From positions 1 to 64,000 of the forward strand of contig CANNAV010000002.1 in NCBI GenBank assembly GCA_947502585.1: a stretch of 64,000 nucleotides of DNA, given 5' to 3'. This stretch comes from an uncultured Pseudovibrio sp. GTDB lineage: Bacteria; Pseudomonadota; Alphaproteobacteria; Rhizobiales; Stappiaceae. The position numbers and the translations under genes were made by a program. The notes under the pieces were generated by a model. It was not told where the DNA came from and did not search any database. It saw nothing but the letters and a program-made list of their open reading frames with translations. This document shows, in pieces, positions 1 through 10,943 of this stretch (positions are counted from its first letter, which is position 1; the number at the start of each line of letters is the position of its first letter).

Positions 1-33
1 AGCGCAGAGGAAAAGCTGCCATTTCAGGGCTGA
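1..33 (+). CDS. possible 3' end of a gene entering from the left
   Basis: Frame 1 is open from the first base and reads SAEEKLPFQG before a TGA at 31-33. It could be the last ten codons of a plus-strand gene starting outside the window. Ten codons are far too few to assign a family, and an open frame of this length is expected by chance. Confidence 0.2.
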   Translation, partial: SAEEKLPFQG

Positions 34-410
34 TTGAACTACTTTTGAACTAACTCCCCGGAACCCATAAAGAGCCAATCGCATTTATGTGTTACTTATT
101 GTGCGGACAAATTAACTGGCTAAATAACCATTTTTTCTTACATCACAATTCCGTTGGTTAAAACTCCTCAAAACCACCATTTAATTAGAATTTATAATAT
201 TTATATCATTGATTTTTTATTTGATTATATGGGCATTTAAATAAATTTCGCAATAATACACCCCGTCCTGAAGGGAGGTACATTTATAATTGCATAATAT
301 ATAGTTTACACGCTATACGTGCTTATGGTGTCCTGTGATGAGAAATCCGAAGCAATTTGCTTTAATATGCTCCCGGATTCGTCTCTATCCAAAAAAAAGC
401 GCTTTCTGTC
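34..410. other. AT-rich intergenic region upstream of the GntR gene
   Basis: This stretch is visibly AT-rich and has no convincing coding frame. It presumably carries the promoter of the GntR-type regulator that starts at 411. A purine-rich GGGAGG lies near 274-279 but no good start codon follows it at normal spacing. I see no clear terminator or operator. Confidence 0.4.
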
Positions 411-1127
411 ATGCTGCACTCGATCTCGGACCGCTTCCTCGTTTCCCGCTTTGGAATTTCTCCCTGGTCATCTTCCAGAAATCGTAAAAGTGACGCTGTT
501 TACCTTTACCTTGAAGAACAGATCATCGTCGGAGCGCTCAAGCCAGGTGATGCAATTGCGGAGCAGACAGTTGCTGATGCTTGTGATTGCGCACAGGGAA
601 CTGTACGGGAGGCTCTGCTCAAACTTCAGCAGTCGGGACTGGTGGTGCGGCACGATTACAAAGGCACGCGCGTTGCGGGAATCAGCCGCGCTGAAGCTGT
701 GGAGATCGTCAAAATCCGCATGCAGTTAGAAGCGCAGGCCGGACGAATGATTGCCTCTAAGATTTCAGGCGAAACCCGCGACCGTCTCTTTGAAATCCTG
801 GATGCTATGTGCCAGGCAGCAAATGATAACGAGGTGTTTCTCTGCAGCGCTTATGACCGCCTCTTCCACGCAACCTTGTTTCGACAGGCGAACTTGCGTG
901 GACTAGAACCTATTCTGGAGCGGTGTGCGCTCCATATGCACCGTGTGACGCTATCTCACCGAGATATTCCCCTCAACGGTTTTGACATTCATGAAAAGCA
1001 TATTGCGATCATCAATACGCATTGTAATGGCACACCCGAAGATGCTGCAAACGCCGCACGCGAACATGTGAGCCGCCTGTTTGAGTGCTGTATGTCAGAG
1101 CACACTTTCCTCAGCCTTTCCACTTAA
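411..1127 (+). CDS. GntR-family transcriptional regulator, FadR/FCD subfamily
   Basis: This 238-residue protein has the two-part layout of FCD-type GntR regulators. An N-terminal winged helix-turn-helix lies at about residues 25-90, seen in the run IIVGALKPGDAIAEQ followed by ADACDCAQGTVREALLKL. An all-helical ligand domain covers about 100-230 and includes the acidic and His residues expected of an FCD metal or ligand pocket (YDRLFHATLF and DIHEKHIAII). Family members bind palindromic operators as dimers and respond to small carboxylates, but the ligand cannot be read here. The gene stands alone, convergent with gyrB, with a shared terminator between them. The start at 411 is the first ATG in the frame; its ribosome-binding site is weak, so an earlier alternative start remains possible. 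Confidence 0.85.
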   Translation: MLHSISDRFLVSRFGISPWSSSRNRKSDAVYLYLEEQIIVGALKPGDAIAEQTVADACDCAQGTVREALLKLQQSGLVVRHDYKGTRVAGISRAEAVEIVKIRMQLEAQAGRMIASKISGETRDRLFEILDAMCQAANDNEVFLCSAYDRLFHATLFRQANLRGLEPILERCALHMHRVTLSHRDIPLNGFDIHEKHIAIINTHCNGTPEDAANAAREHVSRLFECCMSEHTFLSLST

Positions 1128-1161
1128 GCTTTGTACAGCTTTCAGCTGGAACAGCACATGT

Positions 1162-1192
1162 AAAAGCCGGAGTGCAGAAGCATCCGGCTTTT
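1162..1192. terminator. bidirectional rho-independent terminator
   Basis: AAAAGCCGGA at 1162-1171 pairs perfectly with TCCGGCTTTT at 1183-1192 around an 11-base loop, with A and T runs on the two flanks. It lies between the convergent GntR gene and gyrB and can serve both. Confidence 0.8.
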
Positions 1193-1218
1193 GCTGCTTT
1201 CAATCTTGAGTGCGCTGC

Positions 1219-4008
<2,790 letters not shown>

Positions 4009-4266
4009 TCAGATATCCACCGCCAGAAAGGATCTGGCACCGTGGACGGTGAGCAGGGTAGCTCACAGCACAGCGGCGGCTTCAACAAAGCCCACGGTTT
4101 CATTTCCCAACACTGACCGGATTTGGCGTCGGCACGAAACAGACATGATCGCTCTGGGGTCTGACAGGTTGAACAGCAGCTCAGCAAACAGGGTAAGACT
4201 GTTACATCCATAGTACTGCAGCAGTTCCTTCGTGATGTCAAACATCTGCAGTATACGGTACCGCAT
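4009..4266 (-). pseudogene. small unidentified reading frame with an in-frame TGA
   Basis: A frame starting with ATG at 4266 runs 67 codons (MRYRILQMFDITKELLQYY at the start) to a TGA at 4063-4065, then stays open in the same frame for 17 more codons (ATLLTVHGARSFLAVDI) to a second TGA at 4009. Residue make-up on both sides of the first TGA looks protein-like, so this may be a short gene broken by a nonsense mutation. It starts 33 bases after the lysE stop on the same strand. I do not recognise a family, and a chance open frame is a real alternative. Confidence 0.25.
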
Positions 4267-4299
4267 TCTTCCGCAAGCGCCGTATAAAGCGCTGACTGG

Positions 4300-4920
4300 T
4301 CAGCGCGTCACCATGGTTGCTGCCACACCGATCATTACCAGGCTGGAGCTTCTGTTTAGACGCTGGAATGTCTTTTGCGAAGAAATCAACTCCCTTGCAG
4401 AGACCGCCAGACAGGCATAGATGCCAAAGACAATGAACAACACGCTGGTCATGGTTGCAGCCAGCTCCCAATAAGCCAGCAGATTAATCCTATCCATGGG
4501 CACGATGTTTGGCATCAGCGCCATGTAGAAAATCACGACTTTTGGGTTAGACAGGTTCATGGAGAGACCCGCAAGCAAGGCCATCAAACGTGAGGAAGCT
4601 TTAACAGCGGCATCGCCGTCCTGCCTTGGAGTAACGCCTTTTGAGTTCCACATACCCCACGCCACGTAGAGTAGGTAGGCGGCACCAATCCATTTAAGCG
4701 CTGCGAAAACAATAGCATAGTTGGTCGCAATGGCGGCCAGCCCCATAACAGCCAGCGTAAACCAAAACAGATCACCACAGATCATACCGACAACGAACAA
4801 GGGTGTGCCACGCATGCCCTGCCCGAAAATACGGGCAAGCAAAGCGGCGACACAGGGACCCGGTGTGATGGCTGCAGCGAACAAGGTTCCTGCAAAAAAC
4901 AAAATTACTGCAAATTCCAC
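4300..4920 (-). CDS. LysE/RhtB-family amino-acid exporter
   Basis: This is an inner-membrane efflux protein of the LysE/RhtB family, which exports amino acids or derivatives. The 206-residue product has the family hallmarks: an N-terminal hydrophobic helix followed by AAAITPGPCVAALLA, the GAAYLLYVAWGMW segment, the NPKVVIFYMALMP motif, and about six predicted membrane helices. I start it at GTG 4920, preceded by AGGAAA, because the in-frame codons further upstream align with the C-terminal tail of a neighbouring decayed LysE copy rather than with an N-terminus. The substrate cannot be inferred. It interrupts the usual recF-gyrB neighbourhood and is probably transcribed from its own promoter or from remnants of the upstream copy. 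Confidence 0.85.
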   Translation of the reverse strand: MEFAVILFFAGTLFAAAITPGPCVAALLARIFGQGMRGTPLFVVGMICGDLFWFTLAVMGLAAIATNYAIVFAALKWIGAAYLLYVAWGMWNSKGVTPRQDGDAAVKASSRLMALLAGLSMNLSNPKVVIFYMALMPNIVPMDRINLLAYWELAATMTSVLFIVFGIYACLAVSARELISSQKTFQRLNRSSSLVMIGVAATMVTR

Positions 4921-5420
4921 CTTATTGCTTTTCCTATCTTGCGACGATTGCGCAGCGGTGACAAACATCGCGACACTCGCGCTCCTATTCAGTCTTGTCA
5001 CAGCTTATTTTGATGTCAGGATGGTTCGTGCCCGTACGGTCATACCAATATAGATTGCAAGGACGAGTGACAACAAGGTAAGCATAACAAACATCAACTC
5101 AACCAAGCCAATGATCGTGGTGGTTTCCATGCGTACCACGCCTTATATAAACGCCGCATACAACAGCAGGTAAACGGCGCTTGCATACCTGACGTTGGTG
5201 AACGCCAGCACATAGGTGCTTGCCAGCTTTGCCAGGCTGAGGATTGCCCGAATTAACAGACACTTGCTGCCAGTCAACATGCCTGAGAAAAATGTGAGCG
5301 TGCCTTACAGCCCGAAATCAGGGTCGAAACCAGAGCCGTAATAGCACGGCCCAATGTGAGGGCGACAACAACAAACTTGCTTCGAAAAGAGGAGAATTTG
5401 CAGGCCCATGGGCGCCACTC
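4921..5420 (-). pseudogene. decayed tandem copy of the LysE exporter
   Basis: Read on the minus strand, this segment gives broken pieces that line up with the intact LysE protein just downstream. ALTLGRAITALVSTLISG matches its ITPGPCVAALLARIFGQG region. After a frame change, SLAKLASTYVLAFTNVRYAS and AVYLLLYAAF match its fourth-quarter TLAVMGLAAIATNY and GAAYLLYVAW region. After a TAA and loss of about 65 middle residues, ELMFVMLTLLSLVLAIYIG and RLNRSASVAMFV match ELAATMTSVLFIVFGIYAC and RLNRSSSLVMIG. There are at least two in-frame stops, one frame change and one internal deletion. The last piece runs directly into the intact gene without a gap, as expected of a tandem duplication in which the upstream copy has decayed. 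A 41-codon membrane-like frame inside it (5130 to 5008) is best explained as a remnant. Confidence 0.75.
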
Positions 5421-5572
5421 AGGTCAGAGATAAGCGTTCAGGGTAGTTTGCGTAATTTCATCAGAAAGCATGTCTTTGTTTTTCAGAATACCCGCAAAAA
5501 CTGATCGCAGGGATATTTCTCTGACAAGCGAGATTAAACGGTTTACCTTCTGGCCAGCTCAATCATGTTGGT

Positions 5573-6703
5573 TTAGCTTAATGCAATGCCGCCGTTTGCA
5601 ACCTCGAAGATCTGAGCCGCGCCTGGCAGGTCTTTGAAGAGGTTTTCGTCCGTTCCAGTCATAAAGACCTGACCGCCCAGAGCTTCCAGCCGGGCAAAGA
5701 GAGCCTCCCGGCGCCCCGGGTCCAGATGAGCGGCGACTTCATCCAGCAGCAGGACTGGGGTCATGCCAGAGATGGACGAGGTTAAGTCGGCATGCGCCAG
5801 AACCAGGCCAATCAGCAGCGCTTTTTGCTCTCCGGTTGAGGCCTGAGCGGCGGGCATTTTCTTTTCGTTATGGACCACGTAAAGATCCGAACGGTGCGGG
5901 CCGTCCAATGTTCGACCTGTGGCGCGGTCCCGGAAGCGACCTTCCACCAACAGGTCGCGGTAACAATCTTCCCGATCTGACGCGCTCATGCCGATGGTTG
6001 CGGTTTCGAATGCGCCTTGCAGATGGATTTCCGCAGACGGGAATGGGAGGCGGAGTTGCTTTTGGACTTCAAGCGTTTTGGACAGAAGGCTGACCGTCTC
6101 ACTGCGAGCCAAAGCGACAGCCGTTCCTAATTCAGCAACCTGCGCTTCAATGGCATCCAGATACTCAGGCGTTCCACCTTCGGACAGCAGGCGGTTTCGC
6201 TGACGCAGTGCTTTTTCAAAACTTGCGACCATTCTTCCATGAGACGGATTGAGGGAGAGGACCAGACGATCCAGGAATTTACGGCGGTCAGAGGCTGAGC
6301 CCGTGAACAGGCCATCCATGGAAGGGACCAGCCACAACACACGGAGGTATTCCAGGAGAGCTTCTGAGGAACGGGCTTCTTCGCCATCAATGCGGACGCG
6401 GCGCCCTGGTTCTCCGGCGGTTAAACCTGTGCCAATACGGTTTTCGTCAAATTCTCCTTTCAAAACCGCGCTAACGGCCCAGCCACCAGCACCATCAGCA
6501 CGGGCGATATCACCCAGTGTCGCGCGGCGAAGGCCGCGACCAGCAGAAAGAAAGGAGATTGCTTCGAGAATATTGGTTTTTCCTGCGCCGTTGTTGCCGA
6601 CAAAAGCGGCCATTCGGCTGTTCAACTCAACGCTTGCTGCGTTGTAGTTTCGAAAATCCGTTAGCACGAGGCGAGTGAGCGCCACAGGCACTGGATCCGA
6701 CAT
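5573..6703 (-). CDS. recF: DNA replication and repair protein RecF
   Basis: RecF is an SMC-like ATPase that acts with RecO and RecR to load RecA at single-strand gaps. The 376-residue protein starts with the typical LTRLVLTDFRNYNAASVEL strand and has a Walker A motif GNNGAGKTNIL near residue 37, the ABC signature region STGEQKALLIGLVLAHA, and a Walker B segment PVLLLDEVAAHLD. Length fits the family. It follows dnaN after a terminator-like hairpin, so it is probably transcribed partly by read-through and partly from its own promoter in the 114-base gap above 6703. Confidence 0.95.
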   Translation of the reverse strand: MSDPVPVALTRLVLTDFRNYNAASVELNSRMAAFVGNNGAGKTNILEAISFLSAGRGLRRATLGDIARADGAGGWAVSAVLKGEFDENRIGTGLTAGEPGRRVRIDGEEARSSEALLEYLRVLWLVPSMDGLFTGSASDRRKFLDRLVLSLNPSHGRMVASFEKALRQRNRLLSEGGTPEYLDAIEAQVAELGTAVALARSETVSLLSKTLEVQKQLRLPFPSAEIHLQGAFETATIGMSASDREDCYRDLLVEGRFRDRATGRTLDGPHRSDLYVVHNEKKMPAAQASTGEQKALLIGLVLAHADLTSSISGMTPVLLLDEVAAHLDPGRREALFARLEALGGQVFMTGTDENLFKDLPGAAQIFEVANGGIALS

Positions 6704-6783
6704 TCAGGCTCTCTTTGGTTACATGAATTTTGAGCATACTCCCAAAAACCGACTGCCATTATACGGGAGTATGTACCAGAAGA

Positions 6784-6810
6784 AAAATGCCCCCGGCTTA
6801 GGCCGAGGGC
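6784..6810 (-). terminator. rho-independent terminator after dnaN
   Basis: On the minus strand GCCCTCGGC pairs with GCCGGGGGC (one G-U pair) over a short loop, followed by ATTTTTCTT. It begins eight bases past the dnaN stop codon. Confidence 0.8.
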
Positions 6811-6817
6811 AAAACAC

Positions 6818-7936
6818 TTAAACGCGCATTGGCATCAGAACGTAGAGCGTCTCGTTACTGCCATCATCGCTTACGAGGGTTGGAGAACCGGAGTCTGCAA
6901 GCGTAAAGAGAGCGGAATCTGCTTCCAACTGAGCTGCAATATCCAGCAAATATTTGGAGTTAAAGCCAATATCGAATTCTTCGTTGTCGTACTCAACCGC
7001 CACTTCTTCGGTCGCTGAACCTGAGTCCGGGTTGGTGACAGTCAGAATGATCTTGCCTTCACTCAGGGACATTTTGACTGCACGACCACGGTCAGAGGCG
7101 ATGGTGGAGACACGATCAACGGCTTCCTTGAAGGCATCGCGGTCAACACGCAGTTCCTTATCGTTTCCTTTTGGAATAACGCGCTCATAATCCGGGAAAG
7201 TGCCATCGATGAGCTTAGAGGTCAGGATAATGTCACCAATGGTAAAGCGGATCTTGGTTTCGGAGATTTCAACTCTGATCTCAACTTCAGGATCATCCAA
7301 CAGCTTCTGAATTTCGCCAACGGTTTTGCGCGGCACGATGATTCCCGGCATACCTTCTGAACCTTCCGGTGCCGCAAGCTCGGCCTGAGCGAGGCGGTGC
7401 CCGTCGGTTGCAACAGCGCGAAAACGCAGGCCTTCACCTACATCCAGAGAGTGCATGTATATACCATTGAGGTAATAGCGGGTTTCTTCTGTAGAGATCG
7501 CAAACTGGGTGCTGTTAATCAATTTGCGGATGCTGCCAGCGGTCATCGTGAAGCTATGCGAAAACTTACCTGCGGTCAGATCGGGGAAGTCGGTGACTGA
7601 CAGAACCTGCAGCGCGAAACGGGACCGTCCGGTGCGGATTTCCATGGTGTTGTCATCACCGGAAGTTTCCAGAACGACCTGAGAGCCATCTGGCAACTTA
7701 CGTACGATCTCGTAAATCATGTGAGCTGGTACTGTGGTTTCGCCCGGCGTTTCGACCATTGCCGCGATGCTTTCCACGACCTCAAGATCCAGATCTGTTG
7801 CCTTAAGCTTCAGGTTGCTGCCCTCAGCCTGCAGCATGACGTTAGAGAGGATCGGAATGGTGTTCCGTCGTTCAACCACACGGTGTACGTGGGTCAGAGA
7901 CTTCAAAAGCTCGGTCCGCTCAAGTGTCACTTTCAT
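6818..7936 (-). CDS. dnaN: DNA polymerase III beta sliding clamp
   Basis: DnaN forms the ring-shaped dimer that tethers DNA polymerase III to DNA and is the docking site for many replication and repair proteins. The 372-residue product begins MKVTLERTELLKSLTHVHRV and shows the repeated three-domain clamp pattern, with the N-terminal RRNTIPILSNVMLQA, the central LPDGSQVVLETSGDDN region and the C-terminal ETLYVLMPMRV, which matches the conserved end of clamps. An upstream in-frame extension of 38 codons exists but lacks clamp homology and is not used. It follows dnaA on the same strand with a strong hairpin in the gap. Confidence 0.97.
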   Translation of the reverse strand: MKVTLERTELLKSLTHVHRVVERRNTIPILSNVMLQAEGSNLKLKATDLDLEVVESIAAMVETPGETTVPAHMIYEIVRKLPDGSQVVLETSGDDNTMEIRTGRSRFALQVLSVTDFPDLTAGKFSHSFTMTAGSIRKLINSTQFAISTEETRYYLNGIYMHSLDVGEGLRFRAVATDGHRLAQAELAAPEGSEGMPGIIVPRKTVGEIQKLLDDPEVEIRVEISETKIRFTIGDIILTSKLIDGTFPDYERVIPKGNDKELRVDRDAFKEAVDRVSTIASDRGRAVKMSLSEGKIILTVTNPDSGSATEEVAVEYDNEEFDIGFNSKYLLDIAAQLEADSALFTLADSGSPTLVSDDGSNETLYVLMPMRV

Positions 7937-8113
7937 GCGAAACGTCCATTCTTCTGGGCGGCCAGCACGCCGATGCAGCGAACTCCGCGAATTACTAATA
8001 CAAATTTCCCGGTTCCCGTGCACAGACCCACCTGGTCTGCACACGCCCATTATACCGAATTTAATCTCGTGCAGGGTCGTTTAACCTGCACGTTTAGCTT
8101 TCAAAATGCAAGA

Positions 8114-8135
8114 GGGGCGCTGCAAGCAGCGCCCC
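8114..8135 (-). terminator. terminator hairpin between dnaA and dnaN
   Basis: GGGGCGCTG at 8114-8122 pairs perfectly with CAGCGCCCC at 8127-8135 around a CAAG loop. On the minus strand the following tract is only moderately T-rich (TCTTGCATTTTG), so termination of dnaA transcripts may be partial. Confidence 0.65.
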
Positions 8136-8190
8136 AATAGTCACCAAATTCCTGCAGAGTGTCTATACACTCCAGAGAAGTGAACACCAA

Positions 8191-9657
8191 TCAGGCGTCC
8201 AGCATACGCTTCAACAGCTCCAATTCTTGCGCAAGACCGTTATCTGCCTTGGAGAGTTCTTCGATTTTACGAACTGCATGAAGCACTGTTGTGTGGTCAC
8301 GATTGCCGAAGCGACGACCGATCTCTGGCAGAGAACGTGGTGTCATCATCTTAGCGAGATACATAGCGATTTGACGAGGGCGTACGATAGTTCGTGTACG
8401 ACGTGCAGAAAGCAGATCTGCTTTTGTGACGTTATAATGCTTGGAAACGATGCGTTGAATGTCTTCAATTTTAACGCGGCGCGGTTCGGCTACACGAATG
8501 AGGTCCCGCAGGGTGATTTCAGCCATTTCCAGAGTTACCGGAGAATTTGTCAGCTGATTATGTGCAACGAGACGGTTCAGGGCACCTTCAAGATCACGAC
8601 CTGAAGAGGTTACGTTGCGTGCAACATAGTCCAGAACGGCTTCCGGCACCGTGAAGTTCGGATATGAGCGCTGCTGAGTACGCATACGATCTTCAATGAT
8701 AGCGCGACGAAGCTGGAAATCCGGTTCGGAGATATTTACAACCAGACCACCTGCCAGGCGGGAGCGAACGCGATCATCCAGGCTTTCCAGTTCAGCCGGA
8801 GCGCGGTCAGCTGCAACAACAACCTGACGAGCACCATCAATCAATGCATTAAGAGTGTGGCAAAACTCCTGCTGCACCTGCTTTCCGTGAAGGAACTGCA
8901 TATCATCGATCAGGAGAAGGTCGATAGAACGCAGAGTATCCTTGAATGACATTGCAGACTGCGCCTGAAGCGCTGCAACGAAGCGGTACATGAAATGCTC
9001 TGCGGTAAGGTACAAAACGCGGCGACCAGCCATACGGGCCTGATTTGCAATCGCCTGCATCAGGTGCGTCTTACCAAGGCCTACAGAGGCATGGAGGTAG
9101 AGTGGGTTAAAGGTTACAACACCGCCGCCTGCAACTTGCTTAGCTGCTGCAAGAGCCAGTACGTTGGATTCACCTTCAACAAAACTGTCAAAGACGTATT
9201 TCGGATCGAGGGAAGCCCCTTCGAGTACGTCTTTTGAGGAAAGATCGGAACGACCACCCCGACCACCCATCATAGACGGTACCGGGGACGCTGCGCGCAG
9301 ACCAACAGGATCGTTTACCTGAATTGGACGCATATCAGTCTTGCCACCCAGTGCCGCTCTTGCAGCTGGCTTAGCCGCTGCAGGACGGGGACGAATGGCT
9401 CCGCGCACGGTGAGCTCAATCTTGTGAATATCATCACACTCATTTTTCCAAAGTCCCATCAGACGCTCTGAATAATGAGACTGAATCCATTGCTTCAAAA
9501 AGCGCGTAGGAACAGACAAACGAACGGTGCCGTTGGTGTGTCCTTCCATATCTACGCGTGCAAACCAGCTGGAGAATACATCTTCACCCAGTTCGGCACG
9601 CAGACGTTTCTTAACGCGATCCCATTGCTCCGGCCCTGGAGCTTCCTGAACGTGCAT
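8191..9657 (-). CDS. dnaA: chromosomal replication initiator DnaA
   Basis: DnaA is the AAA+ initiator that binds DnaA boxes and melts the origin. The 488-residue protein has domain I at about residues 1-95, a flexible Ala/Pro-rich linker (RPRPAAAKPAARAALGG), domain III with Walker A ASVGLGKTHLMQA and Walker B LLLIDDMQFLHG, and the domain IV DNA-binding signature GRRFGNRDHTTVLHAVRKI. The start at 9657 is chosen because AAGGAGG lies six bases upstream, an unusually good ribosome-binding site; the 15 extra codons above it have no support. The leader between 9658 and 9833 contains a stable GC-rich hairpin. Gene order on this strand is rhodanese, dnaA, dnaN, recF. Confidence 0.97.
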   Translation of the reverse strand: MHVQEAPGPEQWDRVKKRLRAELGEDVFSSWFARVDMEGHTNGTVRLSVPTRFLKQWIQSHYSERLMGLWKNECDDIHKIELTVRGAIRPRPAAAKPAARAALGGKTDMRPIQVNDPVGLRAASPVPSMMGGRGGRSDLSSKDVLEGASLDPKYVFDSFVEGESNVLALAAAKQVAGGGVVTFNPLYLHASVGLGKTHLMQAIANQARMAGRRVLYLTAEHFMYRFVAALQAQSAMSFKDTLRSIDLLLIDDMQFLHGKQVQQEFCHTLNALIDGARQVVVAADRAPAELESLDDRVRSRLAGGLVVNISEPDFQLRRAIIEDRMRTQQRSYPNFTVPEAVLDYVARNVTSSGRDLEGALNRLVAHNQLTNSPVTLEMAEITLRDLIRVAEPRRVKIEDIQRIVSKHYNVTKADLLSARRTRTIVRPRQIAMYLAKMMTPRSLPEIGRRFGNRDHTTVLHAVRKIEELSKADNGLAQELELLKRMLDA

Positions 9658-9784
9658 GCTCGCCTCCTTGCAGCCGTTGAGTACTCCGCCACAGATACTC
9701 AACCATCAAATCTATTGCGCTCATTTCGAGCTTTGTTGAACAAGACGCTTCTTTATTTCGTTGCCATTAGACAAATACATCACT

Positions 9785-9807
9785 GCGGTGTGGCGCCCGC
9801 ACACCGC
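9785..9807 (-). terminator. stable hairpin between the rhodanese gene and dnaA
   Basis: GCGGTGTG at 9785-9792 pairs perfectly with CACACCGC at 9800-9807 around a seven-base loop. It begins 27 bases past the rhodanese stop on the minus strand. No T run follows directly, so it may be a weak terminator or part of the dnaA leader. Confidence 0.45.
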
Positions 9808-9833
9808 TGCCAAATTCAAATATTTCCTGGGAG

Positions 9834-10280
9834 CTATCCCTGGCTCCACGGAAGACCCTGCGCCTTCCACCCGGAAACTGAGCCCCGATGACCTCTACCA
9901 TCATGACCGCCTTCAAAGCCGTCTGCCACATTATAGCAGTTTTTATAGCCCAAGGCTGTCATCGTTACCGCTGCTGCCTTACTCCGAACTCCGGAGCGGC
10001 ACAAAAAGAAGATTGCAGCGTTTTGGTCAAGTCCTTTTTGCTTCAGTTCATCAGAAAGTTGACTCGCAAAGTCCTCATGAGGACCACTGGATGGGAAACC
10101 CTGCCATTCTGCGAGGATGACTTCCTTCTCCAATTCAGAAATATCCGGAATGCCTACGAAGGTCCATTCTGCTTTGGTTCTCACATCTACAAGCACTGCA
10201 GAACCATCAGTTTTAAGGCTCTCGAAAGCTTCCGTTGCGTTTCGATCACCTGCATAGGCCTCATGCATAGATACTTCCAT
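9834..10280 (-). CDS. rhodanese-like domain protein
   Basis: This 148-residue cytoplasmic protein is a single rhodanese domain, a fold that carries sulfur as a cysteine persulfide. The CH2A-like motif VLVDVRTKAEWTFVGIP is at residues 29-45 and the active-site loop CRSGVRS holds the catalytic Cys94. The loop starts with Cys and ends with Ser after an Arg, the pattern of single-domain sulfurtransferases. The C-terminal VADGFEGGHDGRGHRG and the final GWKAQGLPW are typical of small alphaproteobacterial members. A single-domain rhodanese close to dnaA may be a local neighbourhood feature, but its sulfur donor and acceptor are unknown. Confidence 0.85.
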   Translation of the reverse strand: MEVSMHEAYAGDRNATEAFESLKTDGSAVLVDVRTKAEWTFVGIPDISELEKEVILAEWQGFPSSGPHEDFASQLSDELKQKGLDQNAAIFFLCRSGVRSKAAAVTMTALGYKNCYNVADGFEGGHDGRGHRGSVSGWKAQGLPWSQG

Positions 10281-10898
10281 TTACTAACCTAGACGCATTA
10301 CGTTAACTCATGCAAATGAGTAAGCCACTATAAAAAGAATCAAAATCGAAATACAAGAAAAATCAAAAGGAGAAGTAACAACAGCAGCAAAATGACGCAT
10401 CGACTTCAGTAGTCCAGATTGCAATTACTATAAAATGCAACGTATAAACTTTACGTCATCTGACCAGCTTTGCCCGACTCTGGTTCGATTCTTCCAACTT
10501 GTACACTGGGATTGGATAGTAACCCGACTTCTTCTTGACCATACACAGCCGATTTTGGTCCCGCAATAGCGGAAAGTTTACAAAACGCAAATGCCCTTTC
10601 TGTGACCCAAAGTTCAGCTCATATGTCGTCAACGGTTAAGTTCGGCAAAAAGTAGTGAACTCAACAACTTTCTCTATATGCGCCTTGTTTATGGCGGGGC
10701 CGGGAAGCGAATAAAAAAAAATTATCCGGCTATCACTTGACTCGCCAAGAATCTGCCCATTTCAACTGTGACAATTTTAACCTAGAGTCAAATCTTTGTT
10801 TTTTAAGGATTTTCTCTGACAGGCTCCAAGACTATTCCACAGGCTATCCGCCGCGAAAATGCCCCAGTTTTATCTTAGGGTAAGCTTATCCAGCTAAC
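10281..10898. promoter_or_regulatory. long gene-free region rich in GANTC sites between the rhodanese gene and rpsT
   Basis: No coding frame is convincing in these 618 bases. Six GANTC sites, the CcrM methylation target, start at 10337, 10476, 10487, 10739, 10749 and 10785, about three times the chance number. Near-matches to DnaA boxes occur at TTATCCGGC (about 10722) and TTATCCAGC (about 10886), each short of consensus, so an origin role is only a possibility. The left end must contain the promoter for the rhodanese gene. Confidence 0.45.
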
Positions 10899-10927
10899 AA
10901 AAAACCCGGCCATACGACCGGGCTTTT
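10899..10927 (-). terminator. rho-independent terminator of rpsT
   Basis: On the minus strand CCCGGTC pairs with GGCCGGG (one G-U pair) around a four-base loop and is followed by six T residues. It sits 20 bases past the rpsT stop codon. Confidence 0.85.
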
Positions 10928-10943
10928 TTAGTCAAAAATTGGA

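Noticed and set aside
4921-5001. Longer LysE protein with an N-terminal extension starting at GTG 5001
   Set aside because: The extension aligns with the C-terminal tail of the decayed upstream copy, so it belongs to the remnant.
5008-5130. 41-residue single-helix membrane protein
   Set aside because: Its sequence matches the C-terminal helix of LysE proteins, so it is a pseudogene remnant.
10441-10500. GGTTCGATTC resembling the T-loop of a tRNA
   Set aside because: The flanking bases do not form a T-stem with the correct pairs, and no acceptor, D or anticodon arms can be placed at the needed distances.
10700-10900. Possible origin of replication with DnaA boxes
   Set aside because: Only near-matches (TTATCCGGC, TTATCCAGC) were found, without full boxes or an obvious AT-rich unwinding element. 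I record the region only as gene-free DNA with GANTC sites.
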